Assembly (NCBI RefSeq): GCF_020080835.1
Contig: NC_058159.1
Span: 11,904,001-11,968,000 of the forward strand
Origin: Cotesia glomerata
Lineage: Eukaryota; Arthropoda; Insecta; Hymenoptera; Braconidae
DNA: 64,000 bases
Reading direction: 5' to 3'
Positions within the stretch are counted from its first letter, which is position 1; every line of letters begins with the position of its first letter. Positions 35,695 to 46,165 of the stretch are shown piece by piece. The position numbers and the translations under genes are program-made. Under the pieces are notes generated by a model. It was not told the origin of the DNA. It worked only from the letters and a program-made list of their open reading frames with translations, and ran no database searches.

Positions 35695-36935
35695 TTCTGC
35701 CCTCTCGTGATTTCTGCAAGTGCTGTGCGGAATGCCTCGTAAGCTCCAGTGCCAGAAATATGGCATAGACCATCCTAGGCATCTTTGTCCGGAGCACAAA
35801 GGAAGCATTTTGGCTTCTCCGTGCAGTTTACGGCCTTGTGATTCTCTCCGCCACATTTGTCGCAGCACCTGCTTCTGTCTGGTCCCGCACACTGACGTGT
35901 TTCGTGTCCAAATCCTAGATATTTAAAACAGCGGGTTACTTTTTCAACTGGGCGTATACGACAGTCCACCCAACCGATCATTATACGGGCCTCGTAAAGG
36001 GCCTTAATCGCACTGGCCTCGTCTAATCCACAGAAGGCTGCCCGATTGCTTCGTGATGTGGGTTTTGTCAAATTTACCCGTTTCACCTCCAGGCTGTCAG
36101 TGAATTCACGTTCGAGTGCTTCCTTCAGGATATCAGCATGAGTTTGGCCGTCTACTGGTTGGACAAGAACAGCTTTAGTTCTTGTCTTCTTTCTCCTCGG
36201 TTTCTTAGAGGCACCCTTACTTGACTGGTTTTGAGCTTTAGTATGGGGGGGGGCGCTGTTTCATGCTCTTTTTCCTTCTTCTTCCTATTTCGGTCCACTG
36301 TAGTCCAGGTGTCCTCCTGGGCTGTCTTTCTGTGGTGGCTTCTCGATTGTTGAAGAAGGGCTGAGCGTGGACAGCTGCCTCTTCTTGTATTGTCCTTTCC
36401 TTGCTGTGGTCATTTTTTAGGAGTGACCAAAGATAGCTGTGGTTTTTTGGTCAGACTCGGAGTTGTTTGGGTCGTTGACGCCGACATGCCTGGTGATTTG
36501 TTGGCTAACTTATATGCTGTAGTGATAGATGTAACCAATTTTCCAATCTCATGATGGAGATTCTTCTTGTCTTTTATAAACTCGGCTGACTCTTCGATCT
36601 TGCTTCCGAGCCTCTCCATTGGTAACTGTTGGCCTGTGATGGTCGGTACAGAGTTAATTCTTTCTCAGTAGGTTTGATTAGTGACAGAAGCAAAAGGTCC
36701 TCCACTTTTTGGAGGAACGTTGCTCAGCTGTCCGTTCTCTTCCATCTGGGCTGTTTTCGTACTCCCTGTAACCTTGCTAGCATTGCCACAGCAGAGCCAT
36801 GGAGTCGACTCCACTGTTCAAACGGTCGCTTGATAACGACGAGTTCAGGCCCGTTTGCATGCCTTCCCTCGCCGGTACTGAGGTATCCTCCCTCTGCACC
36901 GTAGACGATGTTTGAAATTGATCTGGCATTTTCAT
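35691..36935 (-). pseudogene. ORF1: Gag-like zinc-knuckle protein, broken
   Basis: It starts at the ATG near 36935 (MKMPDQFQTSS) and ends at the TGA overlapping ORF2. The N-terminal fragment 36410-36619 is helical and Lys/Glu-rich. The C-terminal part 35775-36086 carries the zinc-knuckle series. The first knuckle reads CFKYLGFGHETRQC, with its second Cys replaced by Tyr. The second reads C-C-D-K-C-G-G-E-N-H-K-A-V-N-C, followed by CFLCAPDK. A TAG interrupts the frame 28 codons before the natural stop. R1-clade ORF1 proteins bind their RNA and carry it to the target. Confidence 0.8.
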
Positions 36936-37078
36936 ATCATCTTTTGCTAGGTTTTAGTCCACCCCGAGTATTTTATTTCCTCGGTACCCGCCGCATCTGG
37001 CACGCAGATATGCCGGGCATTCCCCTATCCGTAACCTGGAAAGGCGCCTAATGCGGGACCCAGCAAGCCCGACACGAG

Positions 37079-38028
37079 GTGTGTGTGTGTGTGTGTGTGC
37101 GTGTGTGCGTGTGTGCTCGGACCGATAGATTTTGTGAAATTTTAAAAAATCTAAAAAAAACTAAGAAAAAATTTTTTTTTGAGTGGTTTTTTGAAATAAC
37201 TTTTAAACGGCTCTATCGATCAACTTCAAAAACTAATCCGCTCTTAAGCTTGAAAAACCACGTCGATCGCCACTAATCTGGTTAAAATCGATTGATTCGT
37301 TTGAGAGATATTGTGAACGAAAGAAAGCCCAAAAAAGTGTTTTTTTCACATAACTTCGATATTTCTTTTCAGATCGTTTTTTAAGAGATAAAATATTTTT
37401 TAGAGCTTAAAAAACCGCGTCGATTGCCGTGAAGAACGTAAATATCGGTTGATTGGTTCGAGAGATTTCTTCGGCGAAATATTTGGAAACAAGTGTTTTC
37501 TTAACATAACTCCGGCATTTTTTGGAATAACTCATAAACGGCTTTATCGGTCAATTTCAAAAACTAATTAGCTATCAACATCAAACAATTACATCGATTG
37601 CCGTCAAGCCGTTCAAAATCGGTCAATTCGTTCAAGAGATATCGTGAACAAAAGAAAACCGAATAAAGTGTTTTTTCAGAATCACTCCAAATTTCGTTGT
37701 TTCATCAATTCAAACTTGAAGACCCTTGATGAGGCTAAAAAAACTGCGCCGAATGCTTTTAACCGCGTCAAAATCGGTTGATCCATTCAAAAGTTATTGC
37801 GGTTTGAAAATTCAAAAAATATTGTCCTATGAAACTTCTATAAGAATTTTGAGCTCGAAGAGCTCAAAAGCATAGAAAAGCTATCTCTTTAAGCTCAGAG
37901 AGTTTAAAATAATACATGAATCGGAGAACTCAAAAACATCATTAGTCCAATTATAAGCACCTAGGTATGAAATTAGCGGGAAGTTGCAGGGATGGCCTTC
38001 AGGGTCTACCGTTTTTCTATTTTTTTTT
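37079..38028 (-). repeat. (GT)n plus composite repeat arm to terminus
   Basis: GT repeats (37079-37117) adjoin the retrotransposon 5' end. The right arm follows, with 'ccacgtcgatcgccac', 'actgcgccgaatgc', GAGCTC hairpins (37855-37940) and the terminus 'agcgggaagttgcagggatg'. The retrotransposon therefore entered the CA core of this copy. Confidence 0.82.
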
Positions 38029-38062
38029 AACAAGTTAAAGAAATTTAAAAAACCATCGCCCT
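38029..38062. repeat. Left inverted-repeat arm around the BEL element, outer part
   Basis: 'aacaagttaaagaaatttaa' and 'aaaccatcgccc' are the reverse complement of sequence at 46121-46155. The arm is split here by a solo LTR and resumes at 39045-39115. Confidence 0.7.
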
Positions 38063-38217
38063 TGAAACAGGAGTAGGAAACAATTTATATTGATAAAAAA
38101 AAATTAAGTAGAGAAAAAAGTTTACAAAAGAATTTTTTTTATGTGCCACTTGCTTGACGGTTACCGTGAAGTAAAAGCGCCACTTGCCAGTAGCTTGCTT
38201 GGCGGTAACCGCTAAGT

Positions 38218-38385
38218 AAGCACCTCGGGAATCGCGATGCGCCGTAGAGGTGCGCACAAGTGGAAAGACCGTGGAAGAAAGAGTAGGAGCTCGCGGGCCA
38301 AGTAAGCACCTTGGAAGTCGTGATGCGCCGTAAAGGTGCACACAAGTCGAAGACCGTGGAAGGGAGAGTAGGAGCTCCCGAGCCA
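38218..38385 (+). repeat. Tandem duplication upstream of the LTR TATA box
   Basis: Two units share 'gatgcgccgta', 'aggtgc', 'cacaagt', 'gaccgtggaag' and 'gagtaggagctc'. Their placement in U3 suggests a duplicated enhancer, as seen in many LTRs; that is inference. Confidence 0.75.
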
Positions 38386-38467
38386 ATGGAAAAATCTGTT
38401 CCCTCTCCACCCGGAATCAGCCAATTGGAAGTAAGTACCCTCATCACGGACACTGGCAGAAAATTCC

Positions 38468-38475
38468 TATATAAA
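38468..38475 (+). promoter_or_regulatory. TATA box of the solo LTR
   Basis: 'cctatataaacacg' is followed about 25-30 nt later by a plausible start region ('agatcattcttcc'). Confidence 0.6.
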
Positions 38476-39194
38476 CACGAGTCGCGGAGCTCCAGATCAT
38501 TCTTCCTCGAGCAGGCAGCTGAGTATCAGGGGACTCGAAAGCCTTAGAAGGAACAGAAGACCAGATAGTGCTAAGAAGAAAGAAGATAGTGTTCAAGAAC
38601 GAAGATTCGATTTCGACTTATTTGGCTAGTCAAAATCTTCGACTAGTCAAGGACACCAGTAAACCCTGGAGTACCGTGGATATAAATCCAAATACAGCAG
38701 AGAGTTTTCGACTTACTAGGCTAGTTGAAAACGGCGACCACATAAGAATACCAGCAAAACCCGAAATAGCATGGAATATTAGACGACGAGAATTGAAAGC
38801 ACCAGCAGATAACCGCAGGAATATTTGACCGAATTTTAATAGCAAATTATATCGTCACTACCGTGTATTATTTATTTTATTATTTTAATAAACATTTATT
38901 TATTTCATTGGAAAATAATCTGAGGGTTTAATTCCCAGAATACCTGCCATTGCGAATCTTGGAACCCGCTGAGCTCACTCCATTACTTTATAATTATTAT
39001 GTTAAGCGATAGTTTGTTCAGTAATAAGCAAAATATACGTTACACCCTATCATTTTTAACGCCTTTCCGCCGCTGCATTCCTTGATTCTACTGATCTCCT
39101 TTTAATTAAATTAAAAAAATTTGCTAAAGACACAAAAAGTAAAGAAAAACAATCTCCGGAAAGCGTATGAAAAAGATCGAAATTCGATTGGGGA

Positions 39195-39838
39195 TGTAAA
39201 ATGATGTAATTGCGAGAAAGCGGAGGATCAGGTTTTGGTCTGGATATGTCAATTAAAACGCGGAAATATTATTAAAAATTAACACCATAAATTTATTTAC
39301 ACTAAATACAAGTTATATTTAATATGTTAATTTGCAGATTGTTATAATAAAAGCGGACAAATAAAGCACTGCGTGAATAATAAAGCGAAGCTGGTTGACA
39401 CACGTGGTTAAACACAATGCCGGCACTGGAAAAGCGGTGAATTAATTGCACAAATAACACAATTTATCTGTAACAAACTAAAGCAGATTAATAACAATTA
39501 ATTTAATCAGATTAAATTATTAAATAAGCGAATTGCGGTTTATTAACAAAAAGCTAAAATATAAAAGTACTAATGGCGACTTGTTGCAACGAAAGCGTGG
39601 AAGCGAAAGATAATAATAATAAAGCGTCTTCTTCCTCGTCGACTTGGGGAAGAAGGCTGATTGCGCATGTCTGAGAAGCGATCAGCCAATCACAGCTTCA
39701 AGACATGGCGTGATCGGTCAAGCTCAGTTTTGCGCAGGTGGTTAGTTTAATCGGGAACTAGCGGTTGGCAGGTGCGGCTCGTGAAATTGGGAGTCCCCCA
39801 GGGGCGACTTCATTGCGGCTGGGCCTGTTCACTGAACA
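39195..39838 (-). repeat. 3' LTR of the BEL element
   Basis: On the minus strand it starts TGTTCAGTGAACAGG and ends CATTTTACA. It differs from 45384-46027 at about ten positions by eye, all transitions. It is preceded on its own strand by a polypurine stretch (CCCGGGGGAGAA). Ten AGCG words occur in 644 bp. Confidence 0.92.
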
Positions 39839-40473
39839 TTCTCCCCCGGGTTGGCGGCTCTGTCGACAAGATCGTCTTCTTCATATGTTAGCGGCAAGAC
39901 ACAGAGCTTTGTAATTGGACGTACTAGCTCTGTGTTAACTGTGTTGACAGTTACCACGAGGGCTTGTCCATCTTCACCTGGATGGAAAGCGATGACTCTG
40001 GCTAATGGCCACTTGGTTGGCGGGAGATTCTCAGTGATGATCAGTACAACTGAACCTACTTTGATCTCGTTGCGTTGATGATGCCACTTTGAAATGGCCT
40101 GGTAGCGGTGGATGCAGTCCTGATAATAGCGTATCCAGAAATGTTGAACCATTTGCTGGACTTATTCCTAATGAGAGAGCCGCGCGTGTTGTACTTCTGT
40201 CAGCGATGGCTCTGTAACTGCGGTGAGTGACTGACCAATTAAGAAATGACCTAGTGTCAGTACTGCCAGGTCAGCAGGATCTTCATTCAGCGGTGTGAGC
40301 GGTCTGGAGTTCAAGATAGCTTCAATTTGAGCCAGTAGCGTTGAATACTGTTCAAGCGTCAACAGCGAGTCTCCGATTGTTCTTCGAAGGTGAAACTTAA
40401 TAGACCACAGCGGCTTCCCATTTTCCTCCAAAATGTGGAGCTCCCGGCGGATTGAACTTCCAGTTCGTGCCAT
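39829..40473 (-). pseudogene. BEL integrase C-terminus and DUF5641-type tail
   Basis: 40168-40473 reads 'LTLEQYSTLLAQIEAILNSR' and 'LTLGHFLIGQSL', the end of a BEL integrase core. 39829-40152 reads 'QHFWIRYYQDCIHRYQ' and 'VGSVVLIITENLPPTKWPLA', the small domain that ends BEL pol. A frame break separates them near 40155. The integrase catalytic core between 40480 and 40887 is too damaged to read. Confidence 0.85.
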
Positions 40474-40886
40474 CTTGAGCGATTAAAACTGATAATTCTC
40501 GAAGTAAGGCATGATCCTGCAGCGAATAGTCGTTTCAGCTCTTTATCTGCTCCTACAAAGTTGGTTCCACAATCTGAATATAGCGTATGAAGAATATATG
40601 GTGAGGCTTTTGCCTACCTCCGAAAAGGCCGATTCCTGGGCTCAAAAAAGCTATACTCGCACGTAGAATATAGCATATGACAGATACCTCAGCGACTAGT
40701 AAAGCGGCGATAAGCAGCGATGAAGGTGGCAGCGGTGTAGTCAGTGACTAGCTCTAGATGTACAGCTGAGCTGAACATGCAGACAAAGACTGCAATCCAG
40801 CCTTTGTATGTTTTTGCTCCACACCCTTGAAAGGTTTTCAGCGTGATAGGTCCAGCGTGATAGTCGAGTCCAGTATGCAGGAAGGC

Positions 40887-42149
40887 TCAAGTTGGCTGCA
40901 CTCGTGCGGCAGGTAGTTGATCCATTAACTGTTGAGCGCGCTCTCCACGGTGTCTAGTGCGGATAGCGCAGCGTAATATAAATGATCTGACTGGAAAACG
41001 GCCTCCAATCATCCAGACACTCTTGCGTAAGTCAGCGAGCGTAAGCTGAGTACCTCCGTGAAGCGTTTTGCGGTGCGAATCATCAATCAGGATTGATGTA
41101 AGCGGTGATTGTCTAGGCAAGATCGCTGGATGCTTTTCTTCTGGGTCCAGCAATGCGTTTTTCAAGCGGCCACTGACTCTCAGAACCCCCTGATGGTCGA
41201 TGAACGGAGTCAGCTTGGTGATGCAGTTATTTTTAGGTAGACCATCACCATCTTGAAGCGTATGAATCTCTCTTGCGAAGTATTGTCCTTGAGTGAACTT
41301 AATCAAGGTCAATTTAGCGCGCGCCAGGTCTGATGGAGTAAGCGGGTAGGCCAGCGAAGATTGTGGAACTCTTTTGAAGCGGTCGATGACACGATGCCAG
41401 ATGCTAAGCTTTCGCAGCAGTGGAAACAGCTCCGTGTAATGCGCTAGTAACTGTTGGAGCAGGCAGTTTTCTGCTTTCCAAGTTACTAATGTCAGACCTT
41501 GGCGTTCTTCTCGATGCGTTGCATTGTCAGCTGGAGGCTCCAGAGTGGGCCAAGGGGATTCTGGTTCATGAAACCAAGTTGGTCCACGCCACCAGAGAGC
41601 TTGTTGCTTTAGTTTTAGCGTTGGTATATCTCTTGAAGCGCAGTCAGCGGGGTTTTGCTTTCCTGGAATAAATTTCCAGAAGACATTTCGAAGCGTTTCT
41701 TGGATTTTTCCCACTCTATTGCTGACGAATGTCTTCCAGCAGGTTGCTGGACTTTTAATCCATGCGAGAGTCACGGCAGAGTCAGTCCAGAGATTTATCC
41801 TGACATTTTCTAGCGACTGAACTTCCTTGACATGAAGTATCAGTTGTGTAAGCAACCATGCAGCAGATAATTCCGAGCGTGGAATTGACATGGTCTTCAG
41901 CGGTGCTACTTGCGTTTTTGAACACAAAAGTGAGACCTTTGTGTTCCCATCAGCGTCAGTGACTTTCAAATAAACAGCGGCAGCCATAGCGTTTTGCGAA
42001 GCGTCTGAGAACCCGTGCAATTCTATTGTTGCTCCAGGTGCAATATTATTCCAGCGTGGAATGCGGATGGATTCGATGTTTCGAAGATCCTCGCGATATC
42101 CAGTCCATTTATGAATGAGTGATGGTGACAATTGTTCGTCCCATGACAC
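40887..42149 (-). pseudogene. BEL RNase H and integrase zinc-binding domain
   Basis: A 420-codon frame. RNase H features are 'LHGFSDASQNAMAAAVY' near the start and 'LWTDSAVTLAWI' later. The HHCC zinc domain begins with 'HRKTLHGGTQLTLADLRKSVW' near residue 355. After 'IRTRHRGERAQQLM' the expected second Cys pair is disturbed and the integrase core is lost. The N-terminus is joined to RT by a TAG at about 42158. Confidence 0.87.
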
Positions 42150-42158
42150 TCTATCTAG

Positions 42159-43346
42159 CTACAGATCTTGCATGAAGATCTTGCCCTTGACGACTATTGG
42201 TGCGAGAAGTTCTAGCGGGTCATACAGCTTAGCGATTTCAGATAAAATTGCTCTTTTTGTCTTAGGTGTCTCTGGTGGTAGCGTGTACTTGAAGTGGAGA
42301 GCTTCAATGTGTGAATTCCAGTACATGCCCAGGACTTTTACTGGTGCATCACTGATTTCTTTAAGCGGTATTTCTAGCTGCTTTTCTGGAGCGACTTCAG
42401 CGAGCAGCGTTGGACTATTACTAGCCCATTTGGCGAGAGGAAAGCAGTCTGCGGCGTACAGCGCTTTTGTTTGCACTGCAACCTTTATAGCGTCTTCTTC
42501 GTTGTCTGCTCCACCGTAGATCTCATCTACGTAGCGTGTTTCCAACATTGGAGCAACAGCTAGCGGGAAGCGGTGTCTCTCATCCTTGACTAATTGGATG
42601 AGTACACTTACAGCATCAAAAGGTGCACTAGTGGTCCCGTAGGTGACTGTCTTGAGACAGTAAGCGTCTACTAGGTAATTCTCATCTATCCAGAGAATGC
42701 ACTGAAGCGGCCAATCAAGCGAATCAACCTCAATTTGTCTGAACATCTTGGTGATGTTAGTAGCGAATAGAATCCTGTTGTAGCGGATTCTCAATATCAC
42801 GTCGAAGATCTCAATTTGCGTTTTGGGTCCTGCGTAGAGAATGTCGTTCAATGAAATTCCTGTAGATGTTACACAGGAACCGTTGAACACTGTGCGGACC
42901 TTCGTAGTGGTGCTATCAAGCTTCAATACCCTATGGTGAGGCAAGAAGTAAGCGTTTGTGGGCAAGTCGTTGATTGGAACTCGTACCATGTGTCCTAGTT
43001 GTATGTATTCTGTCATGAACGAGCGATACATATCAGAATAATCTTTTTCTCGCGACAGGCGAGTTATTAATCTGCGGATTGACCCCATGGCTGCGTTAAT
43101 AGAGTCGCCAAGTTGACTCTCGGGGGCTTTAAGTGGTAATCTCACTACATAGCGTCCATCAGGCTGTCGATAATGCTTTTGACGAAAGTGAACTTCACAT
43201 TCGTCCTCTTCAACGCTGTTGAGCGGTGAATTACCTGATGGAACCTCTTCCTGCTCCCAAAACTTAGCGATAGCGTCTTGTAGACAATCCATAGACAATC
43301 CAACCAAGCGTGGTGGATTGTGCAATCGGAGAATTGCGAGGTCCAC
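42159..43346 (-). pseudogene. BEL reverse transcriptase with altered catalytic residues
   Basis: A 395-codon frame covers the RT. 'YFLPHHRVLKLDSTTTKVRT' is the entry to the palm. The A box reads 'FATNITKMFRQI', where BEL elements normally have A-D-I, so the catalytic Asp is now Asn. The C box reads 'YVDEIYGGAD' in place of Y-V-D-D. Both changes would abolish polymerisation even without the frame breaks. Synonymous codons often create CGCT on this strand. Confidence 0.88.
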
Positions 43347-43501
43347 GTTTAATCTCAGCGTTTATGTTCTGTGCAGCTGGTGATGCACCTAGAATAATGT
43401 CTACAGGACGCAGCAAGGATGACACACAAAATCGTGAAGCGTTTCACATTTTTTACGAATATAAATGCTGTGAAGCGGGAAAGAATAGGTTACGGTAATT
43501 A

Positions 43502-43699
43502 TTACGTGAAGCGTTCCACATTCACGTAACAAGATATTGGTAGATAATGCGGATCAGCGAGCATGAGATTCTCAAGATGCGGCCATTTCAGATCAGCGAT
43601 CACGAACGATGGAAGATCTACCGTCAGTGTTGGTAGAATATGCATGCTGACATGTATTGATACGGTTGTACACAGCGAACGAAGCTCAATTGTGCTCAC
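43502..43699 (-). pseudogene. BEL protease-region fragment
   Basis: A 65-codon piece includes 'LPTLTVDLPSFVIADLKWPHL' and 'LADPHYLP', resembling the C-terminal part of a BEL DUF1758-type aspartic protease. The catalytic D-S/T-G is not present. Confidence 0.6.
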
Positions 43700-44139
43700 A
43701 CCTAGTGAATTCCTGCGGAGACATTGCCCCTAGTATCAAAACAATTTACCCAATTATCACACCATTTCTAATAACAATATTGAAAATAACTCACTTAATT
43801 TTAATCAACAATATTTCTTAATGCTCGCGTTTTACAATATACCTTGCTGGTAATCAAATTCAAACTCTCCCGGTTCCTAACCTTGACTTCGGTAAATAAT
43901 TAAATTTAAATTTTCAATCTTATTATTGTTAACATTAAATTATCACAGAACTTACTTGAAACCAAAAATTTTAGATTTATTAAAATTGAATTTAATCTGC
44001 CTAAGTACTCGGCTTAGCGTCCATCTTGAATTCCAAAGTAAATTTGAGAAAGGAATATTAGCTTGGCTAAATTTTCCAAGGTCGAAATTTTATTATAAAT
44101 TTTCTCAATAATTGTTTACTGGAATATGGAAAAATTTAT
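43700..44139. other. AT-rich block between gag and protease
   Basis: No frame is visible. The AGCG word that saturates the rest of the element almost disappears here (one seen), which suggests a foreign insertion or replacement. The zinc-knuckle end of gag is missing at its border. Confidence 0.5.
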
Positions 44140-45150
44140 TTATCGAAGTCTTGAACAATTTTTAATTTGGTGTTCCTTGTTGCGTGACGTTTCGGGTTTA
44201 TGCCCTTCAGTGTGTTTCTTGGGATCAGCGGACGCCTCCAAGTTCTCCCAGGCCCTGACCTTGGATTTAAGGAACTCGTGGAGCTGCGTGTAGATCGACA
44301 TATCATCTATTAGACCAAGACTGGTCTCCCAGTCTTCTCTCACAGCGGGTGGCAAGCGGCGGAGCGTCAAATGAATGATCATCAGGTCCCAGTGCTTGAC
44401 AGGGACCCATTGGGCCTTCATAGAGTCCAGTGCCTTCTGGTTAGAGAGAAGTAAGGCGTCTAATTTAGCGGCAGAGCAGGCGGGAACTGTCTCACCAACC
44501 GAAAGATCCTCCAGGTGTGATGAAACAACGCGTCGTGGATTTGAATAGCGGCTCTTCAGCAGGTTCCAAGCAGGCTCAAAAGACTCGTCAGTGGAGGACA
44601 AACTACCAATGAGCTGATGTGCTTCATCATTGGTAAAGGTCTTCAAATAATGCATATTCTGGCTGTTTTTCAGAAGTGCATTGTCGATGACAATGTCAGA
44701 GAATAACTGACTGAAGGATCCCCAGCGTTTAAAGTCTCCAGAGAAGCTCTGGAGCTTGATTTTTGGGAGTCCAGTACCCGTTGATCCTCCCATGAAAGCG
44801 GTGCTGTGCATAGTCAGATTGTGTGTTTGAGCAGCGTCTCTGGCATCGATCTCCTGCTGGATAGCGTCTTTGCGGGCAGCGATGCGGGTATCTAAAAATC
44901 CATAAGCGGCGTTGGCGTCGGTGTACTCGTTTTCAGTGTGGTACTCGTGCTCGAGTACCTCCTTATAAGTCGTGAATATTAAGGAATTCAAGTTGGTAAT
45001 GTCCTTCCAGATGTCCCTGCTTTATTTTTCTACAGCGTCTACAGCGGTCATGGACATTTTGTTGATTTCGTCATCAGTTAAGCGGTTGGTCATGGCGTAC
45101 AATGCAGTCAGGTACGGCTGTTGCATCGCCATTGCGGATTCAAACTCCAT
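44140..45150 (-). pseudogene. BEL gag (DUF1759-type), interrupted
   Basis: The likely start is the ATG at 45150 (MEFESAMAMQQPYLTALYAM). A TAA interrupts after about 42 codons and the frame then continues for about 290 codons. 'LPKIKLQSFSGDFKRWGSF' and 'HYLKTFTNDEAHQLIGSL' are hallmark phrases of the BEL gag capsid region, as is 'WNLLKSRYSNPRRVVSSHL'. The usual C-terminal zinc knuckles are absent. Confidence 0.88.
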
Positions 45151-45383
45151 TGCGCGATTCTTAGGCCTGAAGTCGAGTTTTCAGTCTAATATGCGGAAAG
45201 TTCAGCGTACCGGTGTACGAAAGACTACCAAGAGCAGCGGCCGATGTGCTCAGCGATGCCCCTGACACTCGACCCTTCCTAGCGGTAATAAAATTCACTC
45301 ACACAACACAATTATCAGCGGTTTAATTATTTAATTTAAATTAATTGAGATAGAGCCATCCTGATCCGGCTCGAGGGACAAAA

Positions 45384-46027
45384 TGTAAAATGATGTAATT
45401 GCGGGAAAGCGGAGGATCAGGTTTTGGTCTGGATATGTCAATTAAAACGCGGAAATATTATTAAAAATTAACACCATAAATTTATTTACACTAAATACAA
45501 GTTATATTTAATATGTTAATTTGCGGATTGTTATAATAAAAGCGGACAAATAAAGCACTGCGTGAATAATAAAGCGAAGCTGGTTGACACACGTGGTTAA
45601 ACACAATGCCGGCACTGGAAAAGCGGTGAATTAATTGCACAAATAACACAATTTATCTGTAACAAACTAAAGCAGATTAATAACAATTAATTTAATCAGA
45701 TTAAATTATTAAATAAGCGAATTGCGGTTTATTAACAAAAAGCTAAAATATAAAAGTACTAATGGCGACTTGTTGCAACGAAAGCGTGGAAGCGAAAGAT
45801 AATAATAATAAAGCGTCTTCTTCCTCGTCGACTTGGGGAAGAAGGCTGATTGCGCATGTCTGAGGAGCGATCAGCTAATCACAGCTTCGAGACATGGCGT
45901 AATCGGTCAAGCTCAGTTTTGCGCAGGTAGTTAGTTTAATCGGGAACTAGCAGTTGGCAGGTGCGGCTCGTGAAATTGGGAGTCCCCCAGGGGCGACTTC
46001 ATCGCGGCTGGGCCTGTTCACTAAACA
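45384..46027 (-). repeat. 5' LTR of the BEL element
   Basis: A 644-bp copy of 39195-39838. On the minus strand it is followed after three bases by TGTCCCTCGAGCCGGATC, a plausible primer-binding site of the arginine-type tRNA kind used by BEL elements. Confidence 0.92.
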
Positions 46028-46165
46028 GGAGATATCAACTTTTTTTTTTAATTTAATCAAAAGAAGATTAGTAGAATCAAGGAATTCAGCGGCGGAAATG
46101 CGTTAAAAATGATTGGGCGATGGTTTTTTGAATTTTCTTAACTTGTTCAAAGAAAAATTTATTCA
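46028..46165. repeat. Right inverted-repeat arm around the BEL element
   Basis: 'gtagaatcaaggaattcagc' and 'gattgggcgatgg' mirror 39045-39115 and 38029-38062. This arm is uninterrupted and so shows the pre-insertion state of the left arm. Confidence 0.78.

Larger units (their letters stand above)
32725..37078 (-). mobile_element. Second R1-clade retrotransposon family, nearly full length, decayed
   Basis: A 4.35-kb minus-strand element has a 12-nt poly(A) at 32725-32736 on its own strand and CA repeats on both outer sides. It has ORF1 and ORF2 overlapping at ATGA. Its 5' terminus on its own strand is CTCGTGTCGGGC. The other family starts CTCGGGGCAG at 51868, so both begin with CTCG directly after (AC)n. 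Several frameshifts and stops are present in both ORFs. Confidence 0.85.
38063..39044 (+). mobile_element. Solo LTR (982 bp) with CCCT target duplication
   Basis: It begins TGAAACAGGAG and ends ATATACGTTACA, with CCCT on both sides (38059-38062, 39045-39048). Excision with one CCCT restores a sequence matching the other inverted arm near 46120. It contains two tandem units of about 85 bp (38218-38305, 38308-38385), a TATA box at 38468 and an 'aataaa' signal near 38888. This is the layout of U3, R and U5. No internal genes are present. Confidence 0.82.
39195..46027 (-). mobile_element. BEL/Pao LTR retrotransposon, decayed
   Basis: A 6.8-kb minus-strand element has 644-bp LTRs and gag and pol order typical of BEL/Pao (DUF1759-type gag, aspartic protease, RT, RNase H, integrase, DUF5641-type tail). 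Stops, frameshifts and changed catalytic residues make it inactive. It is flanked by GGGGA and GGAGA, an imperfect five-base duplication. Both outer flanks are inverted copies of each other, so it sits in the middle of an older inverted-repeat element. Confidence 0.92.
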
